From assembly GCA_036365145.1 (NCBI GenBank), contig JAEOAD010000005.1:2914001-2978000 (forward strand): a stretch of DNA of 64,000 nucleotides. The letters run 5' to 3'. Below, in pieces: positions 44,001 to 56,980 of the stretch (positions within the stretch are counted from its first letter, which is position 1; each line of letters begins with the position of its first letter). The notes beneath the pieces were generated by a model. The model worked only from the letters and a program-made list of their open reading frames with translations. It made no database searches and had not been told where the DNA came from. The position numbers were made by a program, and so were the translations under genes. This DNA is from Orientallactaga sibirica. Its lineage: Eukaryota; Chordata; Mammalia; Rodentia; Dipodidae.

Positions 44001-44225
44001 CTCATGTATTCTTTTTTCTTTTTAAACTATTTTTAAACTTAATTTAGAGAGAGAGAGATGGAGTGAGAAACAGGGAGAGAGATATAAGAGAATGGGCACA
44101 CCAGCCACTGCAAATGAACTCCATCTTGCTTACATGGGTCCTGGGGAATCTAACGTGGGTCCTTAGGTATTGCAGCAAGTGCCTTAACCACTAAGCCATT
44201 CCTCCATACCTCATCTATTCTTTTT
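44001..44225 (-). mobile_element. tRNA-like SINE, shortened
   Basis: Body about 44,018-44,209 between CTCATGTATTCTTTTTT and CTCATCTATTCTTTTT. The middle is shortened: CACCAGCCACTGCAAATGAA passes almost directly to CTTGCTTACATGGGTCCTGG, so the GATGCATGCGCCC region is missing. Confidence 0.88.
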
Positions 44226-44350
44226 CACAACGCAGACCGCTGTGAGATATTTTCTGTTTTCACTGGGAAAGAGTTCACCTTTTATTCACCTGCATGGACA
44301 TAGCAGCATATTTCTACAGTCTTCTTCTTTATCCCTCCAGCCTGAGAGAA

Positions 44351-44351
<1 letters not shown>

Positions 44352-44414
<63 letters not shown>
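44352..44414 (+). repeat. (CA)n microsatellite
   Basis: About 31 uninterrupted CA repeats. Confidence 0.97.
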
Positions 44415-44415
<1 letters not shown>

Positions 44416-44619
44416 GCTGCCTATCCCCCACGGCACCTAAAACCTCAAGAGCGACTTCCTCAAGAATCGTGGTTCAGAACCTCGGACAGCGCTAAGCTCT
44501 GTGCATCTAGATAGCCCATCCCACTTTCCTCCTCAGTTCAGTCCTGTGCTCTGGCACACTTATGACTCTCCTTCTCGAGGAAGAGAAGGTTCCAAGCCAG
44601 GGGCTTTCATAAAAGAAGT

Positions 44620-44865
44620 CGGCCTGTGGATCTGGGGAGATGGCTGTGAGTCAAATACCTGTCACGAGGAGCCGATTTTAGATCCCTAGCATCCATATGC
44701 ACTCTGGACATGGCAATGTTTTTCTTAGGGAGACAGAAGCAGAGGCCCCCCCAAGATTTGCTGGAGAGCTCAGTTACTTAAATCAGTGACCTCTAGGTTC
44801 AGAGAGGACTTATCTCAAAATACAAGTTGAAGATCATTTGAGGACACTTGACAGTGAGCTCTGGC

Positions 44866-44919
<54 letters not shown>

Positions 44920-44960
44920 ATGCACATTCAACATGCATCCATCACATGCACATAAACTCA
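44620..44960 (+). mobile_element. B3-type SINE with expanded CA near its 3' end
   Basis: TGGGGAGATGGCTGTGAGTC, then GATTTTAGATCCCTAGCATC, AGACAGAAGCAGAGG, GACCTCTAGGTTCAGAGAGG and ACTTATCTCAAAATA follow the landmark order of rodent B3. The CA run at 44,869-44,914 followed by GTGCATGCACATTC matches the CA-rich B3 end. Confidence 0.7.
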
Positions 44961-46408
44961 AAAGGACTTGACTTCTCCATAGACAGCTCTTTCAACAGAA
45001 TTTTTAACAGAATTGTGAAAGATAGTACAAAATTCCTGACTATTTAGCAGTTTAGAGAAGAGGTAGTGGAATTAAAGTTAAAATGAGATGGGTTAGAAAG
45101 ATAATGACAAAAATGACAAAAATAGTCATGGAAGAATTACAGGGCATTATAATATTTAAGGAAACATAGAAGAAAATGAACCCCAAACAGAAAAACAGAA
45201 GTATAAAGAGATGGAAAGAACAAGAAATGGGAAGAAAAATGGAAGAAAGGAGAAAAGAAACATGATGAAGTAAAAACTGGATGAATATGATTCTATCATG
45301 GATGTGGCTTACAACCTCAGATGCTATTAATACACCCAAAATGTTAAAACCTGAAGAGTCCATTGCTTTTAGGATATTGCAGACTGAATATTTACAGAAA
45401 ATTTAACATCACATTTCAGACAGGAGATAAAATCATGGGTTGAAAGATCAATACAAGATGAGAAATTAGAGATAGATTTGTCAGAACCCTTTCAAAAACA
45501 TTTGTTTGCAAATTCAAGGAAAGGATAGTTAGAAAAGTAAAAGTAAAATAAAAATATATGCCCATCACTGAAAGTTTATGTAAAGGGAATGATCTGGCCA
45601 TGTGTTTAGATAAGAACATGCAGCAGTGGGAAGGGACATATTTTCAAATTTTGAGAAGAAGGACAAATTAGGAACTAAGGTACCAAGAATATGGAACACA
45701 AAAGAGTGTGGGAGTGTGTGGTTAAATGCTAGCTTTAGAAAGAAGGTGCCTTCCGTAAGAGAACTGTGGTGAGTAAAGGATGAGAAACGGAAGTGTTAGG
45801 TCATGAAGTGAGGATGGGTGAAGTACAGAGTCCATAAGTTTACAGTATGCAGGACTCGGAGCAGCACAAACTAAGAAGGGAACAAGGAAGGAGGCTCCAA
45901 ATTGTGGGGAATGGAGCCCAGGACAAGGACGAGAGTTCCTCGAAAGAACAGGAGAGGGGTTGAGAGTGAAATGGATGGAAACCTACATGTCTGCAGGGAT
46001 GTCCAGAATGAAATGTACTTCGCATTTACTTCTACAGCTCCCCAAATTACTTTCATTTCTCCTTTGAAATCACACAATTTCTCACTTGGAGCTCAGTAGG
46101 CTAACTGAGTGCATGTCTTGTCTCCTACATGGAAGCATTTTGCTGTGTCCTTTTCCTACTGTTCTGCAATCAATCAGCGTGAGGATTACACATAAGAAAG
46201 AGTATGCTGGCGAGAAGACTGGTGATATGCAGCCACGGACAGGCTTCTTTCTGCCCTTGTCTAGAACCCTTTCCATCTTGCGCTGCAGCCAGGCTACACA
46301 GAAACCGAAGCCCTTGTGGTCCCAGCAGATGTGCCCTAACCCTTACTCCTTTGTGCCAACTTCTCTCTAGTTCTTCAAAACTTTTTCTTTCCATTTCTCT
46401 CTCTGTCT
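44961..46408. other. Purine-rich unrecognised sequence
   Basis: Much of 45,050-45,990 is A- and G-rich on the + strand. This explains the hydrophobic minus-strand open frames. No gene or repeat recognised. Confidence 0.45.
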
Positions 46409-46553
46409 TAATTTTTTTGAAGTGGGGTCTTGCTCTTTCCCAGGCTAACCTGGAATTCACTATGTAGTCTCAGACTGGCCTTAAACTCAGAGTGATGCTC
46501 TTACTTCTGCTTCCCAAGTTCTTGAATTAATGATGTGTGCCACCATGTCCAGT
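46409..46553 (-). mobile_element. B1-type SINE, older copy
   Basis: GAAGTGGGGTCTTGCTCTTT, AACCTGGAATTCACTATGTA and GTGCCACCATGTCCAG are the reversed B1 landmarks, with more substitutions than neighbours. Confidence 0.85.
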
Positions 46554-48278
46554 CATTTCTATTTTTCCCCCTAAATCTATTGAAACTCCTCATCATTTGA
46601 GTCACTGTCGGCAACAAGTGCTTAACCCTCTACCCTATTCTATGGATTTTTTAGGAAGACATAAAAATGAGAAAAAAATGTACTCCTTAAAAAGTAACAA
46701 CAACTCTTTGAGATATATTCTATTTAGTATACATATAATACAGAAAATAAAGACACAAACATAATTTTCCTGTTTATGAGTTGGCTATAGAATATTCCCA
46801 GAGCTGTAACTACTGCAAACCTTAAAGTCTATTCCTGTCCCACAGTACTCATGCAGGCAGCTGTACCTGAAATTTGCATCAACTTACTACTTCTTCCCAC
46901 TCCATTATAAAACACCTATTGGAGTGGGACATGATTTTTGTGAAAGCATGCTGTGCCTTTATGTATCAATATAGACCATAGCTACCATAGCAATTCCAGG
47001 CACTCACTAATAATTATGGAAATTAACTTTCAGTAGTAACACAATACAGAACTGGGGCTATTGAAAACATGGCTGAGATATGCAGCGGCCAAGGCAGTCA
47101 CAGTGGTACAGACGAATTTCAGGGATCATTTCCAACTCCTCAGGGTTTCTACCCACAATGAAACTCGCTTAGCCAACTCTACTGCTCTGAAAAGGAGATT
47201 GTTGTTAATCAAAGGATATTAGGTCCAGTGTCCAAATCTGGAAGATGCTTCAAAACATTATACAGTGTTTCATCTTGGCAACCAGCTGGAGTGCAGACAT
47301 TTGGAGCAGATATATATATCAACATGTGCAGAGAGCAAGTTTCAAACTTGTGCAGTGGTGCTGCATGGAGCGTGAAGGAGTACGGGTAGTGAAGATTACA
47401 TAAATGGTAACCAATGACCTTCCATTTGGAAATTGGAGGCAATTTCTGACATGTGCTTTTATGCATCCAGAATTTATTTCTCTGGATTCCAAGGTTCAAG
47501 TGAATTGTGACAGGAAAACATAATATCATGATCCCGAAGACCATAACATAAACAATTAAATAGGACATGTAAACTAACAAGAACAGAACTACCAAGATTA
47601 AAAGTGGCCACTATCTCAATTGGATGGCAACTTCAAAATAACAGGGTATCTCAGCACTTCATTTACAGACTACAATGTTTTCTCTTTAACTTTAAAAGTG
47701 ACACCTCCAACAAAAATTAGAAAGTGTTTACCTTAATTTTTCTATGTTTAAACACATGTTGAATGTTTAAAAATTATTGGAGGAAATGTTTATGATCTCA
47801 GATAAATGGAGTCATCTCTAACAAAATGATTCCGCATAGTACATGGGTCCAGATGTAAGGAAAGCCTGACTCACTAAAAGCAGAGTACAGATTCCCAGAA
47901 CAATGGCTACAGATGCCCTCACAAAGGCCAGAAGACACTCTATACACCATCACAATGAACCTGAGAAATATTTTACCTTGTCAATATGGAAACGTAAAAA
48001 CTCCTCATAGTTAATTTCTCTCCAGGTGCTCTGTTGCAAAACTTTATATAAATTACAAATTTGTTTATCAGAGTTACTTTTGTACAGAATAACATCTTTG
48101 TAGCCTTACAACAATATCCCTATTCTATAGTATTTATTTCAAATTCATTGTGAAAATTATGATAATGGTTACTATGTTATTAATAAACTAAAAACAGACC
48201 TGGGAAGTCATCTTTCCATCTTCTTATCAAATTACTACTTACAAAGTAAACAGATCGATGCTTTTAAACACTGTCATT
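46554..48278. other. Unrecognised sequence
   Basis: No repeat family recognised. The minus strand at 47,209-47,595 holds a 128-codon frame with a hydrophobic N-terminal stretch and several cysteines. I cannot match it to a family and it has no visible promoter or splice context. Confidence 0.4.
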
Positions 48279-48475
48279 TCTAATTTTTATTTTTATTTTT
48301 ATTTTTATTTTTATTTTTGGTTTTTCGAGGTAGAGTCTCACTCTGGCCCAGGCTGACCTGGAATTCACTATGTAGTCTCAGGGTGGCCTTGAACTCATGG
48401 CAATCCTCCTACCTCTGCCTCCTGAGTGCTGGGATTAAAGGCGTGCGCCACCACGCCCGGCTCTAATTTATTTTT
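48279..48475 (-). mobile_element. B1-type SINE with (TTTTA)n tail
   Basis: Near-canonical reversed B1 ending GCGCCACCACGCCCGGC, with a TTTTA-repeat tail at 48,287-48,318. Flanks TCTAATTTTTATTTTT and TCTAATTTATTTTT act as the target-site duplication. Among the best-preserved B1 copies here. Confidence 0.95.
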
Positions 48476-49494
48476 CAAACCTAATCTGTGTTCTCTGCTC
48501 TTCACCCAAACCTAATATGGAATGACTGAATCACATTGTCCTACACCTGGTTGAGGTTGTAGAAATCATTGAATCAAAGCTTTGCTTTATAGACAAGGGA
48601 TGAGGTCCATGGAACTGATATAAATTAGAGAAAAGTAATAACTTGTAACAAGTCATCAGTAAAATTTAATGTAAATAATAGGAATCTAAGGTCTTTTACT
48701 TTAATGAGAAATAATAATCACCTCATTTTTGGTACAAACATATTAGTTTCAGGTTTACTAATGCTTTAGCACATTTTCACAACCTTCCGTTAGTTGTATA
48801 GACCAGGGTTTCTTTTCCTTTTGCTACCCATACCTATGAGAGAACTAGGGTTCATTCTCACGTGTCCTCCTGGCTCGTCACTTCTCTGTGGATCTATAAC
48901 ACGCATTTGCCTTGAGCCAGAGTCTTCCACTATCAAACGTCCTGTGTATTTTTGACTAGAGAACTTAGCTGTTTAAAATCTTAGTACCAGCTATTGTTGG
49001 CAGTGTGTCTTACGTTTAACTTTTATTTCGGCTACACTTCTACTCCTATTTCTATGTAAAATGGGGAAAATTCAGGAGCATTAATCTAATGACTGATGGG
49101 TGCTCTAGTAATGGAGTTCATAGCATCATCCTTCGTGTTATTTATGCAAGGGCTTCAACTCTTCCACAGCCATTCTTCCTTTGGTTAGGTAAAGATCACT
49201 TATAGTAGAAATATATTTCTCAGGGAAAAATGAGTAAGTGTACACTAACAATCCCTGCAATGCCTGAGACCCATCCTCACATTCTCCTTACAGGAACCTC
49301 AAGCTTGAATACAGGCTAGTTTCTCATTCCTTTACTTATTTATATATCTTCCTTGTTTAATGGTTTTTGTTTATCTTGTTTTGGTTTTTGCCATGTGAAA
49401 GACTAAAATGACAGCATTACACATGCCAGGCAACGGTTCCACCACGTGTACAGGACAAGACATCATATTTCTTTATAATTAAAATTTACCTCCT
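48476..49494. other. Unrecognised sequence
   Basis: No gene or repeat recognised. Confidence 0.4.
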
Positions 49495-49704
49495 GGGCTG
49501 CCAAAATGGCTCAGTGATTTAAGGTGCTTGCTCACAAAGCCTGATGGCCCAGGTTTAATTCCCCAGTATGCACATAAAGCCACATGCACAAGGTGACACA
49601 TGTGTCTAGAATTCACTTGCAATAGCAGCAGGTCCTATTGTGCTCATATTCTCTCTCTCTCTCTCCCCTTCTCTCTCTCCAATAAATAAAAAATATATTT
49701 TAAG
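49495..49704 (+). mobile_element. tRNA-like SINE
   Basis: GGGCTGCCAAAATGGCTCAG head, TTTAATTCCCCAGTATGCAC, ACACATGTGTCTAGAATTCA, a CT run, then a CAATAAATAAAAAATATATT tail. The anticodon-arm region is more diverged than in most copies. Confidence 0.9.
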
Positions 49705-50239
49705 AAAAATGACTTGAAAATTCCTTCATATTTAACAGTTTGAACAGATTTCCAGTGTTGCCAACCTTTTCCATCAGACATGAAATACTTGATAGGCCAA
49801 AGAAATAAGACAAACTGTAATGGAAACCACTTAAGCCAGTAGTTCTCAGGATGGTGCAATTTTGTCTCATTTCCCACCCAGAGGAAATTTGGCAATGTCT
49901 AAATAGATTCGTTTCAGTCACAAATGGGGTCCAAGATTGCTAGTCCTAGAATATTCCACAGGAATCAACCAGCAGTGCTACTTGGTGTCCTACAATGCAC
50001 AGGAAACACACACAGTACACAATTATCAGACCCAGGATAGGTACAGGGTCCAGGGTGAGAACACTAATCTAAGCCATTACTACTCTAAGTGGTGTCTTCA
50101 AAAGGGCAGTTTGGGTTTCTTTAAGAAGCTTGTTAAAAGCTGGGAACATCAAAGAATATCACAAAAGACGAGATGGGAAGACTGTATGGAAGGAGTAAGT
50201 CAAGGAGCCCTGTGGAAATCTGGACTCTGGACATGAGAA
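49705..50239. other. Unrecognised sequence
   Basis: Nothing recognised. A 99-codon frame at 49,937-50,236 has no domain. Confidence 0.4.
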
Positions 50240-50530
50240 GGCTACTGTCCTGATCTCAGTGCATCGTGGTCACCTGCACAACATGGGGCCAGTCATCATT
50301 TTGTTATAGATGGAGGAGGGGCATGGGAGGCCACGCCCCTCCCTAATGGGCTATTGATAGTTACAGGTTGGCAGAGGGGACAGCCAGTTTCTTCTGAGGC
50401 ATAGCACCTAGCAAAAAAATGAGATGAAGAAATAGTGCATTAAAAATGAGGGGAATGAGGGAGGGTACTGTGAAAATATACGATGAAAGTGTAATATATA
50501 ACCATGAAATTTCAAACATAAATCACATAT
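50240..50530 (+). mobile_element. Probable L1 3'-UTR fragment of rodent type
   Basis: GTGCATCGTGGTCACCTGCA, then GGCATGGGAGGCCACGCCCC, CTAATGGGCTATTGATAGTT and CAGCCAGTTTCTTCTGAGGC keep the order of a 3' segment that I recall from rodent L1 (Lx-like) elements. The call is from memory and moderate at best. Confidence 0.45.
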
Positions 50531-50981
50531 CCATGAAGAAAAACCTGAAAAAGAAAAAGCCAGACCTATTCCAAAGATCCACTGAATTAGTCTACTAAGA
50601 TCAACAATCTTTCATGCGCGTAGCGAAGCTTAAGAAGCATTGGCTGTACCCAGGCCATTTTTATATGTTCTAAAACAATCTTAGTTATGTAATTATAAAG
50701 AATATTGTTTCTTTAAAAAGAGTCCCTGCTACACCATCTTATCTTGAACACAATATTACCACTGGCTTCAGCAATGTTAGTATTCTACACAAAGTAAACA
50801 AAAGTCCATTGCTTAATTAATAAGGAAAGTTCTATGTGCAGTAAAGAAAAGGGTTAGAACCACTAAGATACTAATGTGACTTAAGAATCTCCAAGAAAGG
50901 GCTATTATACATAAAGCCATTCAGAATTATTTAATTATTGTATTTATTTTTCTCCAGAACATTTAGTATGCCTAGGGTTTA

Positions 50982-51017
<36 letters not shown>

Positions 51018-51784
51018 CCTTTTCTCAGCATGGAAATGAAACAGAAACGGAATGAATTCAGACTCTCTCAATAGAGACTTGAGTTAATTATTCCTGAGGA
51101 TGTATGTTGCTGTAACCAAGGACAACACTCAAGGCTTGCCGGGACACTGACAATGGGGTAAGAACCTAATAGAATTTCTAAAGAAAAAAAAAAAAAAAAA
51201 AACTCAAGTGTTAACACGAACCAACTGAAATCCTGCAGTGGGTACTTTCTTACACACCAAATAAACAAAACACAAAACAGATGAGAAGAATGCCCTGGGC
51301 AGTATTAGATGATGAAAGAACAAAACTAAATGCAGGAGATGAATTTTCCTCATTCAAAAGTCATATGATAGATGTATCCTTTCCTCAGAATATTTGGCTA
51401 CTTCAGCAATATAACACTTCCTCCAGGGCTGTATGCAATGGAGAAGCAAAGAATTTGGCAAACAACTCTTGGGAAAAATTGCAAAATAGAAGTAAAAACA
51501 CAAATAACCCAATATCTATGGAGATTTTAATTATGCACATAAATTATATGGAGTTGCAGGCTGTCTATTATCATCACTAATTATATTAAGGGTAATTGAA
51601 GTTTTACTTAATGAAGAGAACCACCTTGGTGTGGATGGCTTTGTAAAGCTGTGAGCATTTTCTTACCAATTAACAATTCCTCAGGGTTGTCACACAGACT
51701 CAGTCTGTGCTCCTGACATTTCATATTCATATGTAATTTTCTAAAAATAGGTGTAGTTTTACACTAACCTCCAAAAAAAGTAGC
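50531..51784. other. Unrecognised sequence with two poly(A) runs
   Basis: A run of about 33 A at 50,982-51,014 and one of about 19 A at 51,183-51,201 are not preceded by any SINE body that I can recognise. No gene recognised. Confidence 0.45.
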
Positions 51785-54696
51785 AGTAAAAAGTATTCCT
51801 GAAGAAATCAAAACAAGAATTAAAAAAACTCATAAAATCAAATGATAACACAACATACCAAAACCTTTGGAACACAATGAAGGCTGTTCTAAGAGGGAAA
51901 TTTATAGCCTTAATTATCTATAAATTAGAAAGGTTGGAGATAAACAACTTCAGGCTTCACCTTAAGGCATTGAAAAAGAATATAGCAAACCAAAAATTAG
52001 TAGATGGGAAGAAATAATAAGGATTAGGGCAGAAATTAATGAAATAGAAACCAAAAAACAGTACATAGAATCAGTGAAACAAAGTGTTGGTTATTTGAAA
52101 AGATAAACAAGATTGATAAATCATTAGCAATCTTATAAAAACAGAGGAAAGACATAAATTAATAAAATTAGAGATGAAAAAGGCACCATTACAACAGATA
52201 ACAAAAAATTCATAAAATTATAAGGACATACTTTAAGAACATATATTTCACTAAGTTTGAAAATCTGAAAGAAATGGATGAATATATATATCCTACCAAA
52301 ACTAAATGAAGATGAAATAAACCACTTAAATAGACCTACAACAAGTACAGAGATCAAAGAAGTTTAAAAAAAAAAACAAAAAACTCCCAACTAAAAAAAT
52401 TCCAGGTCCAGATGGATTCACTGGCGAATTTATCACACCTTCATGGAAGAACTAACATGAATGCTGCTCAAACTTTTCCATAAAATAGAAAAGGAAGAAA
52501 TACTACCAAACTCCTATGAAGCCAGCATCACCCTGATATCCAAACCAGAGAAAGACAGAACAAAAAAAGAAAATTACAGACCAATCTCCCTTATGAACAT
52601 AGATGCAAAAGTTCTTAACAAATATTGGTGAACAGAATACAAGAGTATATCAAAAAGACGATTCATGCTGACCAAGTAGGCTTTATCTGAGAGATGCAGA
52701 GATGGTTCAACATTCACAAATTCATAAATGTAATACATTATATGTATGTATTGAAGGACAAAAATCATATGATCATCTCAACAGATTCAGAAAGGACATT
52801 TGAGAAAATCCAGCATCCCTTCATGGTAAAAGTATTACAGAAACTGGGAATAGAAGGAACACTATCTCAACATAATAAAGGGTAGTTATGACAAACCTAC
52901 AGCCAACATAATGCTAAATGGTGAGAAAATTGAAGCTTTTTCACCAAATTCAGTAACAAGACAAGGGTGTCCACTGTCCCACTTATTTAATATAGTACTA
53001 GAAGTCAGCCATAATAAGGCAAGAGACACACATAAAAAGGATGATATGATTCTATACATAAATGACCCTAAAGACTCTACTAGCAAACTGTTAGAGATGA
53101 TGACACTTTTAACAACATAGCAGGACACAAAATAAACACAAAAAACAGTAGCTTTTCTATATACTAACAACAAGCATGCTGAGTATGAAATCAGTGAATC
53201 TCTCCCTTTCACAATTGCCTCAAAAAATAATAATGTACCTTGGAATAAACTTAACAAAGAATGTGAAGGATCTTTACAATGAAAACTTTAAAACACTCAA
53301 GAGAGAAATTGTAGAAGACACTAAGAAATGGAAAGGCGTCCCATGTTCTTGGACTGGAAGATCCAATACTGTGAAAATGTCAATCTTACCAAAAGCAATG
53401 AACACACTTAATGCAATCCCCTTCAAAATCCCAATGCCATTATTCACAGAAATAGTAAAACAATCCTAAAATTAATTTGGAAGCACACACACACACACAC
53501 AAAAAAAAAAATCTTGAATAGTCAAAACAATTTTAAGCAGCAAAAATAAGGTTGGCTGTATTACCATAGCCTATTTTACAGAGTCATAGTAACAAAAACA
53601 GCATGGTACTGGCACAAAACCAGATACATAGTCAATGCAACAGAACACAGGACTCAAATGTACATCCAGGCAGCTACAGCCATCTGGTTTTTGACCAAAA
53701 AGCCAAAACTATTCATTGGAGAAAAGAGAGCCTCTTTAACAAATGGTGCTGGGAAAACTGGATATCTATATGTACAAGGATGAAAATAGATCCTTATCTC
53801 TCACCATGCAAAAGAATGACTTTCTGAATGTAACCCGAGTTTCTCAGGAAATAAAATGACTGATGAACCACTGGGACCTCATGAAATCACAAAGCTTTTG
53901 TGTAGCAAAGAACACTGTAAATAGAGCAAAGAGGCAACCTACAGAATGGGAGAAAATCTTTGCCAGCTATACATCTGACAGAGGATTGATCCCTAGGATA
54001 TACAAATAAGTCAGAAAACTCAATAATGAAAAATCAAACAACCCAATTAAAAGGGGGCTATGAAGTTACATACAGAGTTCTCAAAAGAAGAAATATAGAT
54101 GGCATATAAACATCTAAAAAATGTTCTACATCCTTAGCCATCAGGGAAATGCAAATTAAAACTACTTTGAGATTCCATCTCACTCCTGTCAGAATGGCTA
54201 CCATCATGAAAACAAATGACAATAAATGTTGGCAAGGACGCTGAAAAAGAGGATCCCTTCTACACTGTTGGTGGGAATGCAATCTGGTCCAGCCATTGTG
54301 GAAATCAGTGTAGAGGTTCCTGAGACAGCTAAAACTAGGTCTCCCATATGACGCAGCTATATCACCCCTAGGATATATCCTAAGAACGCTTCTCACTGCC
54401 TTAGAGATAGTTGCACTACCATGTTTATTGCTGCTCTATTCATAGTAGTTAGGAAATGGAACCAGCCTACATGTGTTTCAACTAATGAATGGATAATGCA
54501 GATGTGGTACATTTATACAATGGAGTTGTCTTCAGTGACAAAGAAAAATGAAATTATCACATTTTCAGGGAAATGGATGGACCTGGCAAGGATTATGCTC
54601 AGTGAGGTAACCCAGGCCCAGAACGCCAAGCAGCACATGTTCTCTCTCATAGGTGGATCCCACCTACAAATGTTTAGGATTGTATGTGGGTTCTAG
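51785..54696 (+). mobile_element. 5'-truncated L1 with degenerate ORF2 (reverse transcriptase) pseudogene
   Basis: Conceptual translation in several frames follows L1 ORF2 from the linker after the endonuclease to the C-terminus. PGPDGFTGEF lies near 52,408, [16 protein letters not shown] near 52,510, [17 protein letters not shown] near 52,572 and RQGCPLSHLFNIVLEV near 52,960. The ESLFNKWCWENWISICTRMK segment lies near 53,725, the LLHCWWEC zinc-knuckle-like part near 54,258 and HMFSLIGGS near 54,637. Compared with intact ORF2, the stretch leading to the catalytic FADD is shortened and that motif reads KKDD (near 53,035), so the polymerase core is broken. Frameshifts and stops split the rest. 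The endonuclease half, ORF1 and the 5' UTR are absent. The element is non-functional. Confidence 0.92.
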
Positions 54697-54869
54697 AAGG
54701 AAATTTTCCTAAGCTAGACAATCAAATACCAGAACATACAAAGAAAGCATTTAGAATATCAAACAGAAAAGACCAGTAAAGAACCCTAGTAATATTATTA
54801 TTTTAAAATTACATATAGTGATTCAAGAGGTATACTAAAGGCAGTAGGAGTACCCAGTAACTTATAAAG

Positions 54870-55405
54870 GCAATCTCATCAGAATAGCTCATCAGATTGC
54901 TCAATGAGACATTAAGACAGAAGAGATAAAAATAACATATTTTACATTCTGAAAGACAACTGCCAACCCCGATTACTATACCCAGCAAAGCTACTTGTCA
55001 TGATCAATGAAGAAAATGAATTCTTCATGATACAACCAGGTTAAAGGAATTAATAACTACTAAGCCAGCTCAACAGAAGCCAAAGAAAAGTCTGGATATG
55101 AGGACACAGGAAAGAATAAACTATGATTGAATAAAAGATAATTTATGAGAGGTATAGAAAAATGCCAAACACTACAAAATCAACAAGAATGACAGGGATT
55201 AACAAACACCTTCCAATAATAACTCTGAATATAAATAGTCTCAGCTCACAAATCAAAAGACCCAGATTTGCAGAATGGGTTAAAAGGTAGGATCCTTATC
55301 ATTGTTTCCTCCATAAAACATAGAGGGCATCACTGGTTAAATAGACAGAAAACAGCATTTCAAGCAAATGGGGATAAGAAGCATGCACTCAGCAGGAGGC
55401 TGTTG
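54870..55405 (+). mobile_element. Second L1 fragment: inter-ORF region and start of ORF2 endonuclease
   Basis: CTATACCCAGCAAAGCTA near 54,979 and the text around it match the region just upstream of ORF2 in old L1s. Bases 55,218-55,330 translate as ITLNINSLSSQIKRPRF and on to an in-frame stop, the counterpart of the endonuclease N-terminus (LNINGLNSPIKRHRL). It lies downstream of the 3' end of the previous element, so it is a separate or rearranged copy. Confidence 0.75.
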
Positions 55406-56144
55406 CTTCCATGAAGTCACGGTGGCTGTTGTTAGCTGCATAGCACCTGTACAGCACTGTGTGCATCAACATTACAAAGTTCATGGCAGAAGGGGACAAA
55501 AAAGAAAAAAACTACTTTGAAATAAGGGGTTCTACGAAAGAGAGATAGAAAATGGAAAAAAAAAGAAGATAATGGAGGAAGAAAAATACATTATGTACAC
55601 GTAATAATATATTGATAAAATGTTTAAAAAGAACCAACAATAGCAACAAAATCCAATACTGTTTTAAGAAAGATTATGATTTTGTTGGACCCCATTGATA
55701 GTCATTCTCTGTCACATGCAATCACTACTGTTATAGTTAGATTCCTACTTTTAAGAATGTATCTGCTCATTCTTGAGTGAAAAAAAACTTCATGTCCATC
55801 AGTCAAAGCCATTCTATTCTGAAGTAATAATGAGTCAGATCAAGTCTGTGGATCAATGAAGCAGTAAAGGCCAGAGCTATACAGCATGCAGAGGGTCACA
55901 GGAAAGGACTTGATGCTTTATGGAGTCTAACATTCACTCGGTACCATCATCCCTGCTAGCATGTATTTCATACATGGCAACGATGGGTTCAAAGTGCTAC
56001 AAAGAGGTTGATTTAAAGAGAGCTGTGCATATATTCAAGGTCACTGAAGGTAAAGGATCTGGGACAGGATGAGCCACCCTGGCAGTCTATGTGAAAGGAG
56101 TCAGCTTCTTTATTTGATGGTATGGAAACATTAGATGAATACTG
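55406..56144. other. Unrecognised sequence
   Basis: No family or gene recognised. Confidence 0.4.
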
Positions 56145-56485
56145 GGTTAGTTCCATTCTCCTCACTGTGAAAAAAATTCCTAACAAGAATCAGATTAAGG
56201 CGAAAGAGTTCACTTCAGTTTACAACCCAAGGTCACAGTCCGTCGGAGAGCAGGGCATGGTAGCATGATGTAGAGGTGGCTGGTCGCATTCAGTGAGGAA
56301 GCAGAGTCAAGACTGATAATACTCAGCTAGCTTGCTTCTTTTTATACAGTCTGGAATCTCAGCCCAGAGAATGGTGCTGTCCACTTGTAAGGTAGATCGC
56401 AAATCCTTCTCAGACCTGAGCAGAAATTTGTTTCCATTGTGACTCTAAATCCCACCAAGGTGGGAAGATTACATCACAACTCCAC
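56145..56485 (-). mobile_element. Rodent interspersed repeat, family uncertain
   Basis: GAGTTCACTTCAGTTTACAA, then GGTGGCTGGTCGCATTCAGT, GCTTCTTTTTATACAGTCTG and ATCTCAGCCCAGAGAATGGT follow a dispersed rodent repeat I remember, possibly a non-autonomous hAT-Charlie type such as URR1. The name is uncertain. The region at 59,590-59,880 looks like the same family on the other strand. Confidence 0.5.
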
Positions 56486-56720
56486 ACATTTTCAAACTGA
56501 CACTCAAATATATCACGTTTTCAGTTATTTCAAATATATCACTTTCAAGCAGTGACATTCTGCTCCTTGCCACAAGGGGCTCATGGACATCAAAATGCAT
56601 TCTGTTCAACTTCAAAATTCCCCAACGTCTTTGTCAGTTCCAGCTCTGTATAAAAGTCCAGGAGCAGAGTCTCTCCTGAGCTTCAGGTCAACTCATGACT
56701 GTGAGCTCCTAAAATATTTA

Positions 56721-56980
56721 AAAAGCTTACAGGGGTTGGAGAGATGACTCAGTGGTTAGAGGTGCTGGCTTGCAAAGCTGGATCGCCTCCCCAGTTCACT
56801 TCCCCAGGACCCATGTAAGCCAGATGCACAACTAGGCACACGCATCTGGAGTTCGTTTGCAGTGGCAGGAGGCCCTGGCATGCCCATTAACCCATTCTCT
56901 CTCTCTGTCTTTGCAAATGAATAATATTTTTTTCATTTATATACATAAACATATATATGTAATTGAAAAAGCATTTACAT
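56721..56980 (+). mobile_element. tRNA-like SINE, first of a tandem pair at one target
   Basis: Body 56,733 to about 56,965 (GGGTTGGAGAGATGACTCAG head, CT run, T-rich and ATA-rich tail). It lies between AAAAGCTTACA at 56,721 and AAAAAGCATTTACAT at 56,966. Confidence 0.9.

Noticed and set aside
47209..47595. A 128-codon minus-strand gene
   Set aside because: Contains a hydrophobic segment and cysteines but matches no family I know, and shows no promoter or splice context. Best treated as chance until searched.
52911..53827. Functional reverse transcriptase gene
   Set aside because: It is clearly L1 ORF2-derived, but the region before the catalytic motif is shortened, the motif is altered, and frameshifts and stops split it.
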